From positions 310,001-374,000 of the forward strand of contig CAVWXN010000008.1 of NCBI GenBank assembly GCA_963759125.1: a stretch of DNA of 64,000 nucleotides. Direction: 5' to 3'. Below are positions 63,194-64,000 of this stretch, piece by piece. Under the pieces are notes generated by a model, which searched no databases, was not told where the DNA came from, and saw only the letters and a list, made by a program, of their open reading frames with translations. The DNA is from JABDQA01 sp963759125 (GTDB lineage: Bacteria; Desulfobacterota; Desulfobulbia; Desulfobulbales; Desulfocapsaceae). Within the stretch, counting starts at the first letter, position 1, and each line of letters begins with the position of its first letter. A program made the translations under genes and the position numbers.

Positions 63194-63240
63194 CGCCTGA
63201 CAAGTTGCTACGTTGTAATACTTTGGGATGCCGTCAGGCG
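63194..63240. repeat. Inverted repeat between cytochrome c and DUF2231 genes
   Basis: CGCCTGAC (63194-63201) and GTCAGGCG (63233-63240) are perfect complements separated by 31 bases. It may be an operator or part of a structured leader; no T run follows. Confidence 0.3.
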
Positions 63241-63277
63241 CTGTTCGATTATCTAAATTAAATCAAAGAGATTGGTC

Positions 63278-63703
63278 ATGATCGAATCATTATACAATTT
63301 TCTGGGAATGCTCGGTTTTCATCATCCCCTGCACCCCATCATCGTGCACTTGCCGATGGGACTGGTGGTCGGCAGTGTCGCTTTTTCCCTGGCCGATATG
63401 AAATGGCCGGACAAACATTACGCCACCAGCGCCTATCATTGCATCCTGCTGTCATTAATCGCAGTCATTCCAGTCTACATCGCCGGGCTGCTCGACTGGC
63501 AGCAATGGTTCGGGGGCGATATCAATAAATGGATCATCATCAAGATGATTCTGGGAGTGTTGCTGACCATCATGCTGTTCGTCACTGTCCAGCAGAAGAA
63601 AAAAGGCGCCCCCCAGAAGAAGCTCTTTGTCTTCTACCTCATCAGCCTGGCGATCTGCGGAGGACTCGGTTTCTCAGGAGGCGAGCTCCTGTACGGCGGC
63701 TGA
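63278..63703 (+). CDS. DUF2231 membrane protein
   Basis: The protein of about 141 residues has four hydrophobic segments and HHPLHPIIVHLPMGLVVGSVAF, the paired His pattern of DUF2231 proteins, which resemble haem-binding membrane proteins. It follows the small cytochrome c gene and may belong with it. Confidence 0.72.
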   Translation: MIESLYNFLGMLGFHHPLHPIIVHLPMGLVVGSVAFSLADMKWPDKHYATSAYHCILLSLIAVIPVYIAGLLDWQQWFGGDINKWIIIKMILGVLLTIMLFVTVQQKKKGAPQKKLFVFYLISLAICGGLGFSGGELLYGG

Positions 63704-63707
63704 TGAC

Positions 63708-64000
63708 TCAGGCCTGCAGGCGGTGAATGACAATCCCAGCGGCTGAACCAAGTGTCTCGGCCTGATCGACGATCTGCTGGTGGTGGGTAAAGAGAATTAC
63801 CTGATTTTCTTGCGCCAGCTCACCGAGCGCTTCAAGCGCAGCCCTGGACCGCCGGTCGTCGAAATTGACCAGGATATCATCGACAATAAACGGCATCGGC
63901 TCGTCTTCGGCCAACCTCACATGCAGGCTGGCGAGCCGCAGCGCCAGATACAATTGATCACGCGTCCCATCGCTCATAGACCCTACCCCGATTGAGGAGC
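63708..64000 (-). CDS. YhaN-like AAA/SMC-type ATPase, C-terminal part
   Basis: The gene enters from beyond the right edge. The readable part has the ABC-signature-like LSDGTRDQLYLALRLASLHV region (here MSDGTRDQLYLALRLA), the Walker B strand PFIVDDILVNFDDRRSRAALEAL and the switch His in ILFTHHQQIV. These match large coiled-coil ATPases of the YhaN/SbcC type. Its partner exonuclease is not in the window. Confidence 0.78.
   Translation of the reverse strand, partial: SSIGVGSMSDGTRDQLYLALRLASLHVRLAEDEPMPFIVDDILVNFDDRRSRAALEALGELAQENQVILFTHHQQIVDQAETLGSAAGIVIHRLQA

Overview
The window is a bacterial chromosome segment, most likely from the Desulfobacterota (deltaproteobacteria in the older sense), plausibly near Desulfobulbales. 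This rests on gene content, not on a marker tree: a PxxKW-type cysteine-rich small protein, a TrpB2-type synthase, a Rieske/cytochrome b6-like pair, an EtfA fused to a ferredoxin domain inside a fatty-acid cluster, a B12-binding-type radical SAM protein with a DUF2344 partner, and the ffh-rpsP-khpA-rimM-trmD-RNA methyltransferase-rplS order. No sulfate-reduction (dsr/apr) genes lie in the window, so that lifestyle is not shown. I found no tRNA, rRNA, CRISPR array or insertion sequence; the window is mostly housekeeping DNA with a few less ordinary operons.

Layout. 1-1.2 kb: the end of a broken MFS transporter facing a DUF616 glycosyltransferase-like gene. 1.4-7.1 kb: a tripartite RND efflux operon (TolC-like, lipoprotein adaptor, RND pump). 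7.2-11.2 kb (minus): gmd and fcl (GDP-L-fucose synthesis) followed by an ATP-sulfurylase/APS-kinase fusion whose sulfurylase motifs are degenerate. 11.3-15.1 kb: leuA and ilvB, divergent; leuA has a clear ribosome-mediated attenuator with a leucine-rich leader peptide. 15.2-18.4 kb: psd, rsmD, coaD, Rieske and cytochrome b genes. 18.4-21.6 kb (minus): a roadblock (MglB-like) protein, an MglA-like GTPase and a 673-residue acidic repeat protein that I do not recognise; this is the best candidate for an undescribed system. 22-29.9 kb: tatD, yggS, ugd, a PxxKW protein, pilC-like gene, IHF/HU, an orphan ParB-like protein, ribD and nrdR.

30-39 kb (minus): a long fatty-acid/phospholipid cluster (DUF177, rpmF, plsX, fabH, acd, etfB, etfA, fabG, acpP, fabF, rpiB). 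39.4-43.4 kb (minus): mlaC, mlaA and two peptide/opine-type ABC permeases without their ATPase or binding protein. 43.5-54.7 kb (plus): RNase D, a small membrane protein, then ffh through rplS, rnhB, yraN, pdxA, tmk, a TPR lipoprotein and a LolB-like lipoprotein. 54.8-64 kb: an AMIN-domain protein with 39-bp tandem repeats, a radical SAM gene plus DUF2344, trpB2, a PBP4-type carboxypeptidase, a GT4 glycosyltransferase, a small cytochrome c, a DUF2231 membrane protein and the end of a YhaN-like ATPase.

Quality note: at least fourteen frame breaks interrupt genes that should be intact (fabF, fabG, etfA and pdxA twice each; yggS, the yejE-like permease, the radical SAM/DUF2344 region, dacB and the MFS gene once each; the trmD-linked methyltransferase once). 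Thirteen are one-base insertions relative to the conserved reading and one has the opposite sign. I read these as sequencing or assembly errors and annotate the genes across them.
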